DNA of 64,000 nucleotides from SLNP01 sp964568875 (lineage in GTDB: Bacteria; Bacteroidota; Bacteroidia; Bacteroidales; VadinHA17), in NCBI GenBank assembly GCA_964568875.1, contig CAZMSH010000007.1:72589-136588 (forward strand), written 5' to 3'. A model generated the notes under the pieces. The model was given only the letters and a program-made list of their open reading frames with translations. It had not been told where the DNA came from and did no database searches. Positions 47,210-56,525 of the stretch are shown one piece after another. The position numbers and the translations under genes are program-made. Position 1 is the stretch's first letter. The number at the start of each line of letters is the position of its first letter.

Positions 47210-48279
47210 TGACCTAAATTTTCATTTCCGGATTTGAACAGGCCTTGTAAGGTATTTATTTCTAATTGACTGATACCTGCTCTTATGTAATCCTCTTCGA
47301 TCTTGTTGAAAAGCAGCATATTAGCTTCTCTGGTCAGATCTGTCATGAGATTTTTTCCTCTTTTGCAGTCTGAAAGATCGGAATACTTATAACAGCAGTT
47401 GTCGTTGATATTTACTGACTCAAATGAAAATTGAACCTCATTCCCTGATTTGGCATCCTTAAAGAAGATTTTTGATTCTTTGTTATCATATACTATGCTC
47501 CATTGTGTGTCATACTGGCTAACTCCTGATAGCATAAGAAATGCAAGTTCCTTATCAGGAACCTTATCAGAATTCTGTTTAAGCTGGTTGGCAATGGTCA
47601 CAAATCGTGTCTGGGAATCCCTGCTGTCAGCCATTGGCAATTCTCCGCCAAACCCAGTGAAATTTTTAAGGTGTTTGAGAGAGTTGCCATACAGGTTGTT
47701 GCTTAATACACTATACTTTACATCATCTCCTGTGTATGTTTTGAATTCACCATTTACTATTTCTACAATCGCTACATTACCCTGAATGTCCATAATAATG
47801 TAATGCAAATTCTGAACAATAGGTTTCACGCCTACAGTCTGCGTACTGCTAATAACCCCGGATACATCCGAATGGTTATCAAGTTGGTACTGCACCCACT
47901 GGAACTCATTTAATATTAGCGGGTGTTTGGGGACTCCCCCACGGCCTGGTGCATTAAGTTCCTCTATTATCAGTCCTGCTGAATTCATCCCTCCCAAGGG
48001 AAATCCAACTCCAAACTGGTTAAAAGTGATACTGCTGTATTGTGATACCCATGAGAACCTATTTGCATGATTATGGAGCGAATATTTCACGATAGATTGA
48101 GGGTTGTAGATAAGATAACCTTCGCCACAATGCCAGTCCAGATTCTTTGCAAGATATTGTCTTCCACCTCCTTTAAGAACAAATGCGGTGCAGGCAGAGG
48201 AGTCATATGCCACCATTATCAGCAATATGACAGGAAGAATATTACGGCTAATCCGCAGGGTTTTTTCAAGCGGTCTCAT
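47203..48279 (-). CDS. Linear amide C-N hydrolase (choloylglycine hydrolase / penicillin acylase family), exported
   Basis: A 358-residue Ntn hydrolase. The signal peptide ends at SSA and Cys30 (ACTAFVLKGGG) would become the N-terminal nucleophile after cleavage. NLDWHCGEGYLIYNPQ and GMNSAGLIIEELN match the choloylglycine hydrolase family core. Relatives cleave bile salts, penicillin V or acyl-homoserine lactones; here the substrate is not evident. It is the only minus-strand gene in this hydrolase run and has its own candidate -7 box. Its 3' end overlaps the subtilase gene by 7 bp. Confidence 0.88.
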   Translation of the reverse strand: MRPLEKTLRISRNILPVILLIMVAYDSSACTAFVLKGGGRQYLAKNLDWHCGEGYLIYNPQSIVKYSLHNHANRFSWVSQYSSITFNQFGVGFPLGGMNSAGLIIEELNAPGRGGVPKHPLILNEFQWVQYQLDNHSDVSGVISSTQTVGVKPIVQNLHYIIMDIQGNVAIVEIVNGEFKTYTGDDVKYSVLSNNLYGNSLKHLKNFTGFGGELPMADSRDSQTRFVTIANQLKQNSDKVPDKELAFLMLSGVSQYDTQWSIVYDNKESKIFFKDAKSGNEVQFSFESVNINDNCCYKYSDLSDCKRGKNLMTDLTREANMLLFNKIEEDYIRAGISQLEINTLQGLFKSGNENLGHY

Positions 48280-48579
48280 CTCTGTTTCCTTTCAACTTTA
48301 TCTGCAAATATAACGATGATCAGTACTACCATGCAGTTTTTACGATAAGCGGTTTGTTAAGGACATTAACAGTACCTGTTTCCCGAATATGGACTAAATA
48401 AGCCGTTTATCGTTTTTTTATCTCCGGAAAATCATATAGTCTCTACTTTGCATAGTCTAACTGTGACCCAGGTAATTATTGCCATGCTGAGTTCGTCTTA
48501 TCGCGAAGTTGAAGTTCTGAAAAAGGGCATAGTATGTTTACAGGCCTGGTTACGGTAAATATTCTTTAAAATACCTGAT
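48280..48579. other. Divergent intergenic region
   Basis: This holds the candidate promoter of the amide hydrolase on the minus strand and, presumably, that of the S41 peptidase on the plus strand, where TACTTTGC near 48446 approaches but does not match the -7 box. No gene seen. Confidence 0.5.
48305..48312 (-). promoter_or_regulatory. Candidate -7 box TATATTTG for the amide hydrolase
   Basis: Matches TAnnTTTG on the minus strand, 25 nt before the start codon. Confidence 0.4.
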
Positions 48580-50241
48580 ATGAAAAAAGTAATCTGGAAT
48601 GTACTGCTAATCATGACAATTTCCCATTGGTCGGTATTGGGCCAGGATACATTGGTAATGTCTAGGCAGGAACTGATTGATGACACCCGGGAGCTGATGA
48701 CCTATATTGAAAGCATTCACCCCGATCCTTATCTCTACAGCGGAGGCAAGATTGCCTTTAACCGCCTGTTTCAGCATATCCTGCAGTCTATTCCCGCCGG
48801 AGGGATGGACAGAGATAGCTACATAAGAATTATCAGTCCACTTGTTGCCTCCATTTCAGACGGCCACACAAGGATTGAAACCAATCTTCAGTTCAACAGA
48901 CTGAAGCCGGGTGGAATACCATTATCATTCGGAATAGTTGAGAATATAATCTATGTTGATGGGGTTGCCACAAATGATAATCTGTCAATAATTGGGGCAA
49001 AATTATTAGCAGTAGAGGGGGTCTCCACTGGAATTATGCTTGAGAGGCTGAGGAAAATTGAAGGAATTGAAAATTACTGTCATGGGATGGTACGACTGAG
49101 ATCGTACCTGCGTGTGGAACCATATCTTTCAACTTTACTACCCGAGTGGAAAGATCACTCTGCAATAAGGGCAGAGTTTGAAATCAACGGAAGTAATCGT
49201 GAAATTACCTTCCGGTTACCTGTGGAGATAAGTTCCGGGTTTTTACGGAACGAGAGTCTGTTAGATATTCCTTCATTGGATAACCGGGATTTTGGCTGGT
49301 ACTTCACGTCAGCAGACAGGGAGACCGCAATACTCAAAATAGACAATCTGACGGCCTATCGGGAGATGTATGAATCAATTTCCGAATCGCGTAGTGTAAC
49401 AGAAGAACTTAAGGTTCTGTATCAAAGGTTAAATTGTAAAGCAGCACCATCCGGTTTTGATGATATAATGCAGGGGATCCCATCAGCGATGGACCTTTTC
49501 AGTGAGATGGCTGAAGCAATGAAGTTGGCCCAAACCACCAACCTTATTATCGACCTGAGCAAAAACGGAGGCGGTAATTCACTGCTTGGAGATATTCTGA
49601 CATACTGCTTATATGGCAAAAAAGCTCTTGCCAAAATAATATCAGAGTCTCCACCGGTTAAAAAATATTCTCCTTACTACTTTGAAATCAAACAGGGTAA
49701 GAGCCTTGACGGATTGAACCGGGAGTATGCACGAATACAGTCATATTCACTGATGGAGAATGATTATGATTTCAGTACTGAAGGTTTTGTGGAGCTGTTT
49801 GAATCTGGCCGGCTGGATACTCTGTCGGGATTAAGGCTGAAATATAAGTCAGTGCCTTCCTTCCTGCAGGAGATTGAATCAGGTAAGTATGAAAGCTATT
49901 ATACACCCGGGAATGTTATTGTTACAAGCAGTGCAGGCACATACAGCTCTGCATTTACTGTTCTCAGATACCTTAATCGATCGGGAGCAGCGATTGCAGG
50001 AAGTGTATCTGCGCAATCAGGCAATGGATTTGGGAATATAATTGAGGTCACCCTGAAGAACAGTGGTATTAAAGTTTCCATCTCGCACGATGCATATTCA
50101 GCATTTCCCGGGAATCCCCGTGACAGAGGGATGCTTGAACCTGACTACAGGTTAACATACAGTGATCTCGTTAAGTACAGGTTTGATCCGAATTCAGAAA
50201 TATTGCTGGCCCTGGATGTTCTGAAAAGAAAAGTAAAATGA
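48580..50241 (+). CDS. S41 family peptidase (tail-specific protease type), exported
   Basis: A 553-residue protein with a signal peptide (IMTISHWSVLGQ). ISDGHTRIETN near residue 100 and ATNLIIDLSKNGGGNSLLG are the S41 core; the likely nucleophile Ser is in VTSSAGTYSSAF near residue 450, followed by GRGML-like RDRGMLEPDY. A PDZ-like region may lie between. S41 enzymes cleave C-terminal or exported peptides. The stop codon overlaps the start of the repeat lipoprotein (ATGA), so the two are translationally coupled. Confidence 0.88.
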   Translation: MKKVIWNVLLIMTISHWSVLGQDTLVMSRQELIDDTRELMTYIESIHPDPYLYSGGKIAFNRLFQHILQSIPAGGMDRDSYIRIISPLVASISDGHTRIETNLQFNRLKPGGIPLSFGIVENIIYVDGVATNDNLSIIGAKLLAVEGVSTGIMLERLRKIEGIENYCHGMVRLRSYLRVEPYLSTLLPEWKDHSAIRAEFEINGSNREITFRLPVEISSGFLRNESLLDIPSLDNRDFGWYFTSADRETAILKIDNLTAYREMYESISESRSVTEELKVLYQRLNCKAAPSGFDDIMQGIPSAMDLFSEMAEAMKLAQTTNLIIDLSKNGGGNSLLGDILTYCLYGKKALAKIISESPPVKKYSPYYFEIKQGKSLDGLNREYARIQSYSLMENDYDFSTEGFVELFESGRLDTLSGLRLKYKSVPSFLQEIESGKYESYYTPGNVIVTSSAGTYSSAFTVLRYLNRSGAAIAGSVSAQSGNGFGNIIEVTLKNSGIKVSISHDAYSAFPGNPRDRGMLEPDYRLTYSDLVKYRFDPNSEILLALDVLKRKVK

Positions 50242-52295
50242 AAAAGGTACTTCCGGGAAGCTTCTCTTTTTTATTAATTCATATTGTTTTGTCTCTCTTT
50301 CTGCTCGTTTCGGGATGTGAAAGGGAGAGCAAGCAGAATGAGCTGACTGACTACATCTCTGTTTATAATGAGCTTATCTCTGATATTGGCAGGAATGATC
50401 TCTCTTTTGCAGACAAACATTCCCGTATGCCTCTCTTCAGGAATTTCATAGTATCAGACCTTCAGGCAAATCCGGCCAGATTGCCGGCATTTTCATCCTC
50501 AATTTTGGATGAGATTTCAAATACCAGGTCTACTGTCGTGGTTCTGCATCTGTTACACAGGTTAAGCTCTGTCTCTGCCGGTGGCTATGGTCCTCCTGTC
50601 TCCGGAGCGGGAAGGTGGAAGAGGGTCCGGGGTTCATCAATACGAATTCCTGAAGACTTTCAGAGGTTTGCTGCTGAACCGGAGGAGGGAGGGATCGGTC
50701 TTGTCATTACTGAAAAAGCAGAGAAGGAGCTTATATCTTTGGGCGAAGAATCAGTTCAGTTAGTTTCAGATCTGCTCGATCTGGTTTCATTGCTGATAAG
50801 AGTAACCCCTTACTTCGCAGACATTGACGCATTTAATAAACTCAGAAGTTCTGACCCCGGGTTCAGGAGACTTGAAACGCCAGAACTTCTGATATTGCCC
50901 TTTCGCGAGTCTGAGATCTATTCAAACCTGCACAGGAGATTCTATGATTCGGTTGACCCCCTTATAATTGCATTCGGGTCAAGGATAATGATTGAAGAGA
51001 TGAACTTAATCGCAGAGCGTTATAAGGCATTGGTTGAAAAAGAGGAATTCAACATAGAGAGCCCGTTGGTTTTGGAGACGCGATTTGGACGGGTTCAGCT
51101 TCTTACTTGCAGCAATGATACATTACGTCAGCCGTTTCTGATCTCCCTGGATCCGGGAGGCGATGATTATTATAGCTGTAATGCTGCTGTATCTGAAGCT
51201 GTTATCCGACCCGTAAGCATCGTAGTTGATCTGAATGGTAATGACAGGTATGGTGTTGGAGAAGAAGTGGCCACCATCTGCAGTTCTTCATGGGGACTTA
51301 GTTACATTCTTGATATGGAGGGGGATGATGAATATTTTTCACGGGGAATGGGGTTTGCTTTTTCAGTTGCAGGCTGCTCAGTACTTGATGACAGATCGGG
51401 GGATGATAAATACTTATGCAGTGGAGAATACAGTTTGGCTGCAGCCTTTTTCGGACATTCTCTGCTTATTGATCACACCGGAAATGATGAATATCGTTCA
51501 GGATCATACTCCATGGGTTTCGGAGGTTCCAAGGGAGTCGCACTACATCTGGATTATCATGGGAATGATAGATATTTGACTCGCACCTCCTTCTTCACAA
51601 TGGGTGCATCAAAAGGACGATGGGCTGATGCAACTGATGGTTTCAGTATTGCAGGGGGAGTTGGAATCCTTATGGATCTTAGAGGCGATGATGAATATTC
51701 TTCAGAAGGGTTTTCTCTGGGTGCGTCATATTACTATGGTCTGGGTCTCTTTGCTGATATTGACGGTGCAGACAGGTATAATTCTGTTTCACACAGTATG
51801 GGAGCTGCCGTGCATTCTTCCCTCGCCCTTTTTGCTGATCAATCCGGAAATGATAAGTATAATTCTGATGCTGATTCCTTAAAGTTGACACAATCAATTG
51901 GATATGGTCGCGACTGGTCAGGAGCTTTTTTTCTCGAGCGGTCAGGTGATGATGAGTACTGTTTCGGTAATAAGTCATTTGGGGTCGGTGATATCCACTC
52001 TCTGGGTTTTGCTCTGGAGATTGCCGGCAATGACCGTTATTACTGGTTTAATAATGATGTGTACAACGAATATGAATCCTTCGGTTCAGCCCAAATACTT
52101 GAAGGAGGAATGAATATTGATCCCGGTCAGTTAAATAGACCGGCCGGGCTCTGTGCAGGCGCTGCTTATGATCTTGAAGGGAAAGATATCTATAGGGTTT
52201 TCGCGATCAACTCCAGTCCCTCAGAATTCTTCAGGAACCGAAAGGTTAAAAGGAGTAACACAGCGGAATCATACTCGATAAGACAGGATAAATGA
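50238..52295 (+). CDS. Lipoprotein with twelve 27-residue GNDxY repeats, coupled to the S41 peptidase
   Basis: A 685-residue exported lipoprotein (signal to VSGC, Cys27). The N-terminal 280 residues are mostly helical with no recognised domain. From about residue 305 come twelve tandem units, mostly 27 residues, with the pattern hhxDxxG(N/D)DxYxSxxxSxGxxxxxG (examples: LLIDHTGNDEYRSGSYSMGF, LFADIDGADRYNSVSHSMGA, ILMDLRGDDEYSSEGFSLGA). Each starts with a strand and has a fixed Gly-Asn/Asp-Asp-x-Tyr turn. I do not recognise the repeat. It is not the RTX nonapeptide, although 27 is three times nine. The start codon overlaps the stop of the peptidase gene, so they are coexpressed; one may be substrate, partner or scaffold for the other. 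Confidence 0.85.
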   Translation: MKKVLPGSFSFLLIHIVLSLFLLVSGCERESKQNELTDYISVYNELISDIGRNDLSFADKHSRMPLFRNFIVSDLQANPARLPAFSSSILDEISNTRSTVVVLHLLHRLSSVSAGGYGPPVSGAGRWKRVRGSSIRIPEDFQRFAAEPEEGGIGLVITEKAEKELISLGEESVQLVSDLLDLVSLLIRVTPYFADIDAFNKLRSSDPGFRRLETPELLILPFRESEIYSNLHRRFYDSVDPLIIAFGSRIMIEEMNLIAERYKALVEKEEFNIESPLVLETRFGRVQLLTCSNDTLRQPFLISLDPGGDDYYSCNAAVSEAVIRPVSIVVDLNGNDRYGVGEEVATICSSSWGLSYILDMEGDDEYFSRGMGFAFSVAGCSVLDDRSGDDKYLCSGEYSLAAAFFGHSLLIDHTGNDEYRSGSYSMGFGGSKGVALHLDYHGNDRYLTRTSFFTMGASKGRWADATDGFSIAGGVGILMDLRGDDEYSSEGFSLGASYYYGLGLFADIDGADRYNSVSHSMGAAVHSSLALFADQSGNDKYNSDADSLKLTQSIGYGRDWSGAFFLERSGDDEYCFGNKSFGVGDIHSLGFALEIAGNDRYYWFNNDVYNEYESFGSAQILEGGMNIDPGQLNRPAGLCAGAAYDLEGKDIYRVFAINSSPSEFFRNRKVKRSNTAESYSIRQDK

Positions 52296-52552
52296 CAGCT
52301 GTAGCCTGGTGATTAACTGATTAAATGGTATAGCAAATAATAGGATTGCATTTCACTAATCATTTTCTCAATATGTTCCACTGAAAATGGGTTGACAGAT
52401 CGGTAATCAAAGTCAGGATTGATGAGAAAAAGAATACAGCAATTGTGATCATGAGGAATATGCAGATGCAGTGAAATCTGTTTTTAATTTGCAGATGGGA
52501 AATCACACTTAATTTATGAGTTTAATAATCTGTTCATAAGAGAATATGAATG

Positions 52553-52942
52553 TCAGGCAATAAGAATGATTGTTGAGATAACAGAAATAATAAGACCTGA
52601 TAACATAGGAATGGCATAATTGTGACGACTTTTTTCCGCAAAAGCCCAGCCAAGGCTGTTCAGAGAAGAATAGAACAGAGTACCGAGGGCGAAATAAACA
52701 ACCGGGTGTAAGTTAATATCTCCCTGAAGCAATATTACTCCTGAAGCAATAAGAAGAGTGCCTGTTGCTATTTCGGCCACAATGTGAAACCAAAAAAGAT
52801 TCTGACTATTCTTCTCACGTGATTTGAAGAAACCTTCTGAAAGGTCAACCTCAGGGTTTTTGCTAAGATCCATGATCCATATAATTATCATTGAAGTCCC
52901 GACCATAAGCAGGAAGAATGATATGATAAATTTTGCTGCCAT
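52553..52942 (-). CDS. Hypothetical small membrane protein
   Basis: About 129 residues from the ATG at 52942; a GTG at 52987 would add 15. Four hydrophobic segments are visible: FIISFFLLMVGTSMIIIWIM, IVAEIATGTLLIASGVILLQ, PVVYFALGTLFYSSLNSLGW and LSGLIISVISTIILIA. Between the first two lies the acidic loop MDLSKNPEVDLSEGFFKSRE. No family known to me matches. It lies downstream of the second LytTR pair on the same strand. Confidence 0.6.
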   Translation of the reverse strand: MAAKFIISFFLLMVGTSMIIIWIMDLSKNPEVDLSEGFFKSREKNSQNLFWFHIVAEIATGTLLIASGVILLQGDINLHPVVYFALGTLFYSSLNSLGWAFAEKSRHNYAIPMLSGLIISVISTIILIA

Positions 52943-53044
52943 AGCTAATGATGTAATAAATAGGGCTACTAAAGTATTAATCAACACTCTTATTCTAAGA
53001 GGTTTTTCGATTTTCGGGGAAGAAAACGGATAAGTGGCCTGGTT

Positions 53045-53764
53045 TTATGGCCTGAAGGCCAAATTCAGTTTTGAACCGTATCTTCTGCTTACAGGAATCA
53101 GCATTTCTGGGTAAAACATAGATGCTGATTTGCCACTTTCATCAGAATCAACAATTGAAACCACGTGTGAAATATTGATGATATAGGACTTATGTACCCT
53201 AACAAATTTTGAGGCAGGTAGTCTCTGTTCCCATCTCTTCATAGTATGGTGAACCAACCCGTAAAACTTACGGATGGAAAAAATCCTGCTATAATCGCTA
53301 CATGCTTCTATACATGTTATTTCGGAGACCTTTACAAACCTTGACCCTGTTCTTACCTTAACAAGTATCTGGTCATGAAATTCAAGATTTTCCGGGAGCT
53401 TTACGGAGTAAGGATCACCGAGTCTTTTGATGCAGGCCCCCAGCCTGTCTGGCCACACAGGCTTCAGCAGGTAATCAAGGGCGTTAACTTCAAAAGCCCT
53501 TATTGCATAATCATTATGAGCCGTTACAAAGACTACTCTAAAACCATTATCAATCTTTTCCAGGAGATCAAAGCCGCTATTTATACCAAGATCAATATCA
53601 AGAAAAACGAGGTCAGGCCCAAGCGTTGAAATCAGTTCATAGGCCCTCTCAATATTGGATGCTTCACCAATTATTTCAATCTGATGAAAGGATTTCAACT
53701 GCCATGCCAATTCCTCCCTGGCCAATAATTCATCATCTACAATAATTGCCCTCCATGTTTTCAT
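53045..53764 (-). CDS. LytTR-family response regulator
   Basis: A 239-residue regulator. The receiver has Asp10-Asp11 (IVDDELL), the phospho-acceptor Asp56 in LVFLDIDLG, and DYLLKPVWP. The LytTR domain from about residue 140 includes FVKVSEITCIEACSDYSRIF and FVRVHKSYIINISHV. The kinase gene lies upstream on the same strand, 81 bp away. It may control exported hydrolase genes nearby, which is inference. Confidence 0.92.
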   Translation of the reverse strand: MKTWRAIIVDDELLAREELAWQLKSFHQIEIIGEASNIERAYELISTLGPDLVFLDIDLGINSGFDLLEKIDNGFRVVFVTAHNDYAIRAFEVNALDYLLKPVWPDRLGACIKRLGDPYSVKLPENLEFHDQILVKVRTGSRFVKVSEITCIEACSDYSRIFSIRKFYGLVHHTMKRWEQRLPASKFVRVHKSYIINISHVVSIVDSDESGKSASMFYPEMLIPVSRRYGSKLNLAFRP

Positions 53765-53845
53765 GGCTGATATATTATGTTAGGTTAAGTACTCCTCTTT
53801 TTTGATTGTTTCGGCTGCATAAAGAGATCTTGATAAAGAGGGATA

Positions 53846-54949
53846 TCATTCAACCGGAATTCTAATAGTTGCAACAACAATATTATTATCTTCACCTATA
53901 TTAAGACTGGCCTTGCCTGAATATAATATTTCAAGCCTTGCTTTCAGGTTTGACAATCCGGTTCCTGTGCCGGGGCTTCTCACTTCATCGTCTTCGACAT
54001 TGTTATTAAATAAAGTTCCCGTATTAGATACTGAGACAATATAAATTTCATTCTCTTTCCATGCGGAAACGTTAATCAATACAACTCCATCGTAAGTCTT
54101 TAGTCCATATTTTACCGCATTCTCTACCAACGTTTGTAAACCAAATACAGGAAACTTTAAGCTGGCTGCTGCTTCATCAACTTTAATAGAGTACTGCAAT
54201 TTATCTTCGAACCGGATCTTCTGGATTTGAAGGAAATGCGAGACAGCATTAATCTCCTCCTCAAGTGAAATCACTGAAATATCATTCCAGGAAAGAGTGT
54301 ATCTGAAATAACTGGCCAGTTCATTAACCATAGACCTTGCAAGGTCTTTATCCCGGTTTATCATTGCCATAATAGAATTGAGAGAATTGAAGAGAAAATG
54401 CGGATTTACCTGGTACCGTAGCATTTGCCAACGTGCATCTTTAAGCAATGCCTCAGCCCTGATTGCGTTATCATGCTCAATGCGGGCTACATTCCAATAG
54501 ATTGTAAGACCGTATGCAAGCATTGCGCTCAGAAGAGATGGATAGTTGGCCAGGCCAGAAAGAAAGGAAAAATCGACGAATTCCCCTCCATGGAATCCTG
54601 TTCGTAAAAAAGTATAAACAATTTTAGAGGCTATGGAGCCGGGTAGGCATATTATTATGAGAAGAATAACATGCCACCATTTTATTTTACTTTCTTTCCT
54701 GGTTAGCTCAAATATTGCTATCAGAATCAAGGACACCAATAAGTTGGCAACTAAGAAATACCCCATTCCTTTTACCACTGTTTCAAAGGCAAAAGTCATT
54801 TCCCTGTCACCGTCTTGCGGTGTCAACAATATATATAATATTATCTCTATAGAATATGTTAGGAGTAATACGATAAATACTGAAAACGATACTTTGATAA
54901 AGAGTGGCAATTTGCCGTATGCTAACGGATATGAGTTTTGTTTTATCAA
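53846..54949 (-). CDS. LytS-like sensor histidine kinase
   Basis: A 367-residue membrane kinase. I use the TTG at 54949 because AGGAAG lies just upstream and a -7 box at normal distance; the next ATG would delete helix 1. Four helices lie within 20-155. The His_kinase motif has His184 in RYQVNPHFLFNSLNS, and the ATPase part has LVENAVKYGLK and GTGTGLSNLKARL. It should phosphorylate the adjacent LytTR regulator. Confidence 0.9.
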   Translation of the reverse strand: MIKQNSYPLAYGKLPLFIKVSFSVFIVLLLTYSIEIILYILLTPQDGDREMTFAFETVVKGMGYFLVANLLVSLILIAIFELTRKESKIKWWHVILLIIICLPGSIASKIVYTFLRTGFHGGEFVDFSFLSGLANYPSLLSAMLAYGLTIYWNVARIEHDNAIRAEALLKDARWQMLRYQVNPHFLFNSLNSIMAMINRDKDLARSMVNELASYFRYTLSWNDISVISLEEEINAVSHFLQIQKIRFEDKLQYSIKVDEAAASLKFPVFGLQTLVENAVKYGLKTYDGVVLINVSAWKENEIYIVSVSNTGTLFNNNVEDDEVRSPGTGTGLSNLKARLEILYSGKASLNIGEDNNIVVATIRIPVE

Positions 54950-54976
54950 GATCTTCCTATTATATGGAACCTATTC

Positions 54977-54984
54977 CAAAGTTA
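54977..54984 (-). promoter_or_regulatory. Candidate -7 box TAACTTTG for the second kinase/regulator unit
   Basis: Matches TAnnTTTG on the minus strand, 27 nt before the TTG start codon. Its position supports that start. Confidence 0.4.
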
Positions 54985-55340
54985 GTCAACACAAGATAAA
55001 TATTTATAATGTATTTCTTTCTTTCTCATCAGTCATGTCTCTGGTCTCAAATTACATTACCGTCTTAACCACATTCCCGGAAAAGGAGTATGCTTATCTC
55101 CAATAACCATCGAACATGATAAGATTCAGCCATAATAATGGCACTAAGAATGCTTATCTGATGTATGCCAAATGTCGTATAATCATTTGCCAACAGAAAG
55201 TATAATACAGCTATCGGCACTATTTTTCGACAACTGGTATTTCTAAAGAGAATCATTAACGAAAAAGAGGATTTTGACAGCGGTCACAGTTTTTCCTGAT
55301 GGCTGAGGATTATTTTCGGAATTTTTATACCTTGCCAGAC
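54985..55340. other. Divergent intergenic region without a supported gene
   Basis: AT-rich spacer between the kinase and an outer-membrane-like gene. A 63-codon minus-strand frame at 55065-55256 is hydrophobic but has no ribosome site or family support. I find no exact -7 box for the plus-strand gene. Confidence 0.4.
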
Positions 55341-55829
55341 ATGAAGATAGCTGTGATTTTCTCTATGTTAGTGCTTGTCAGTATAAATCTACAAGGGCAG
55401 GAGGAACAAGTCAAAAAACAATCAATATCTAATACGGTCTATGGTAGTCTGAGCTTTGGGGGTCTTATTGGCGGATTGTCAGTCAATTATGAACGTAAAA
55501 TTGCTGACTTTACAATGGGCTCAATTAACCTGCGTGGCGGACTGGGAAGAGTCTCAGGGTGGGACTTAAGAGGAAACAGCGTGGGTGTTAACTGGGTTTA
55601 CCTGTTTGGCCGCAGAAAGCATCACATCGAGCTTAACATGGGGGTGTTAGGCGTACAGGACAGGTACAACGATCCTGAGCTGAATCCAACAGAGCGCTTT
55701 TTTGCTCAGTGGGATTTCTATCCTTTGCTGAATGCAGGTTACCGCCTCCAGAAGCCCGAAGGAGGTTTTATGCTGCGTACCGGGGGTGGAATTGAACTGT
55801 TCTATGTGGGAGTAGGTTACTCATTTTAA
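55341..55829 (+). CDS. Small outer-membrane beta-barrel-like protein
   Basis: About 162 residues from the ATG at 55341, which opens a signal peptide (MKIAVIFSMLVLVSINLQGQ); the ATG at 55299 adds 14 residues and breaks the signal. Strands alternate hydrophobic and polar residues (YGSLSFGGLIGGLSVNYE, SVGVNWVYLFGRRKHHIEL, GGIELFYVGVGYSF) and the protein ends in Phe, which fits barrel insertion. It is in tandem with a similar gene 11 bp downstream. The function is unknown. Confidence 0.7.
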   Translation: MKIAVIFSMLVLVSINLQGQEEQVKKQSISNTVYGSLSFGGLIGGLSVNYERKIADFTMGSINLRGGLGRVSGWDLRGNSVGVNWVYLFGRRKHHIELNMGVLGVQDRYNDPELNPTERFFAQWDFYPLLNAGYRLQKPEGGFMLRTGGGIELFYVGVGYSF

Positions 55830-55840
55830 CCTGAAAGGTA

Positions 55841-56413
55841 ATGAAAAGAATAACCATATATCTAATTATAATATCAGCAGCAGTTGTCAGTACAATCTCA
55901 AAGGCGACCGCACAGGATATTAAAGAATCTGATCAGAGACTCATTTTCTCGGCAAGGGCAAAACTATACCCCGGAGGGCTGGAGATTAGTTTCGAACATT
56001 CATTGTCGGAACGATTCAGTCTTCGCACGGCTCTGAGCAATGATTTCAGGGGGAAAGGGGATTATACCTACCACAACAGGGAGGTAAGTCTGTCAATGCT
56101 GAGCAACAGCAGAAATTACCCATATGGATTTAATATAGGTCCCTACATAAAACTGAAGGATTCCAATTATAGCTATAACCACCCGATACCTGAATCAATG
56201 CTTGCTGCATCTTCAATCTTCTATTTTTTCGGAGCAGGAGTGACGACTGAATACCGTCAGAAAATCGGATCAAGGTTTATGGTTTCACCCTTTGCACGGT
56301 TTGGTATCAATAAGGTTTTACTCAGACGTGATTACGGCCCTGGTGAACCATTCTTTACCGATAGTTTTGAAACTGACGCAGTAGCGGGCTTCGCCGTACA
56401 TTTTATCTTTTAG
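55841..56413 (+). CDS. Small outer-membrane beta-barrel-like protein
   Basis: A 190-residue protein with a signal peptide to about residue 25 (KATAQ). Strand-like stretches (LIFSARAKLYPGGLEISFEH, GVTTEYRQKIGSRFMVSPFARFG) and a C-terminal AGFAVHFIF, ending in Phe, suggest an outer-membrane barrel. The start has a site GAAAGGTA just upstream. It is probably co-transcribed with the preceding gene. Confidence 0.7.
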   Translation: MKRITIYLIIISAAVVSTISKATAQDIKESDQRLIFSARAKLYPGGLEISFEHSLSERFSLRTALSNDFRGKGDYTYHNREVSLSMLSNSRNYPYGFNIGPYIKLKDSNYSYNHPIPESMLAASSIFYFFGAGVTTEYRQKIGSRFMVSPFARFGINKVLLRRDYGPGEPFFTDSFETDAVAGFAVHFIF

Positions 56414-56525
56414 TCATACAAAGAGGTATACTTACCTGAGTACATCTCTCTGCACATAATTCGCATAGTACCCTGATCGTGCGAAAATCAATTTGTTTAA
56501 TAATACCCGCAGAGCAGATGGAAAA

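Noticed and set aside
50238..52295. RTX calcium-binding repeats
   Set aside because: The units have G(N/D)DxY once per 27 residues and lack the GGxGxDx(L/I) nonapeptide and a type I secretion signal; the protein has a lipobox.
55065..55256. 63-codon minus-strand hydrophobic frame
   Set aside because: No ribosome site, no family, and AT-rich intergenic composition.
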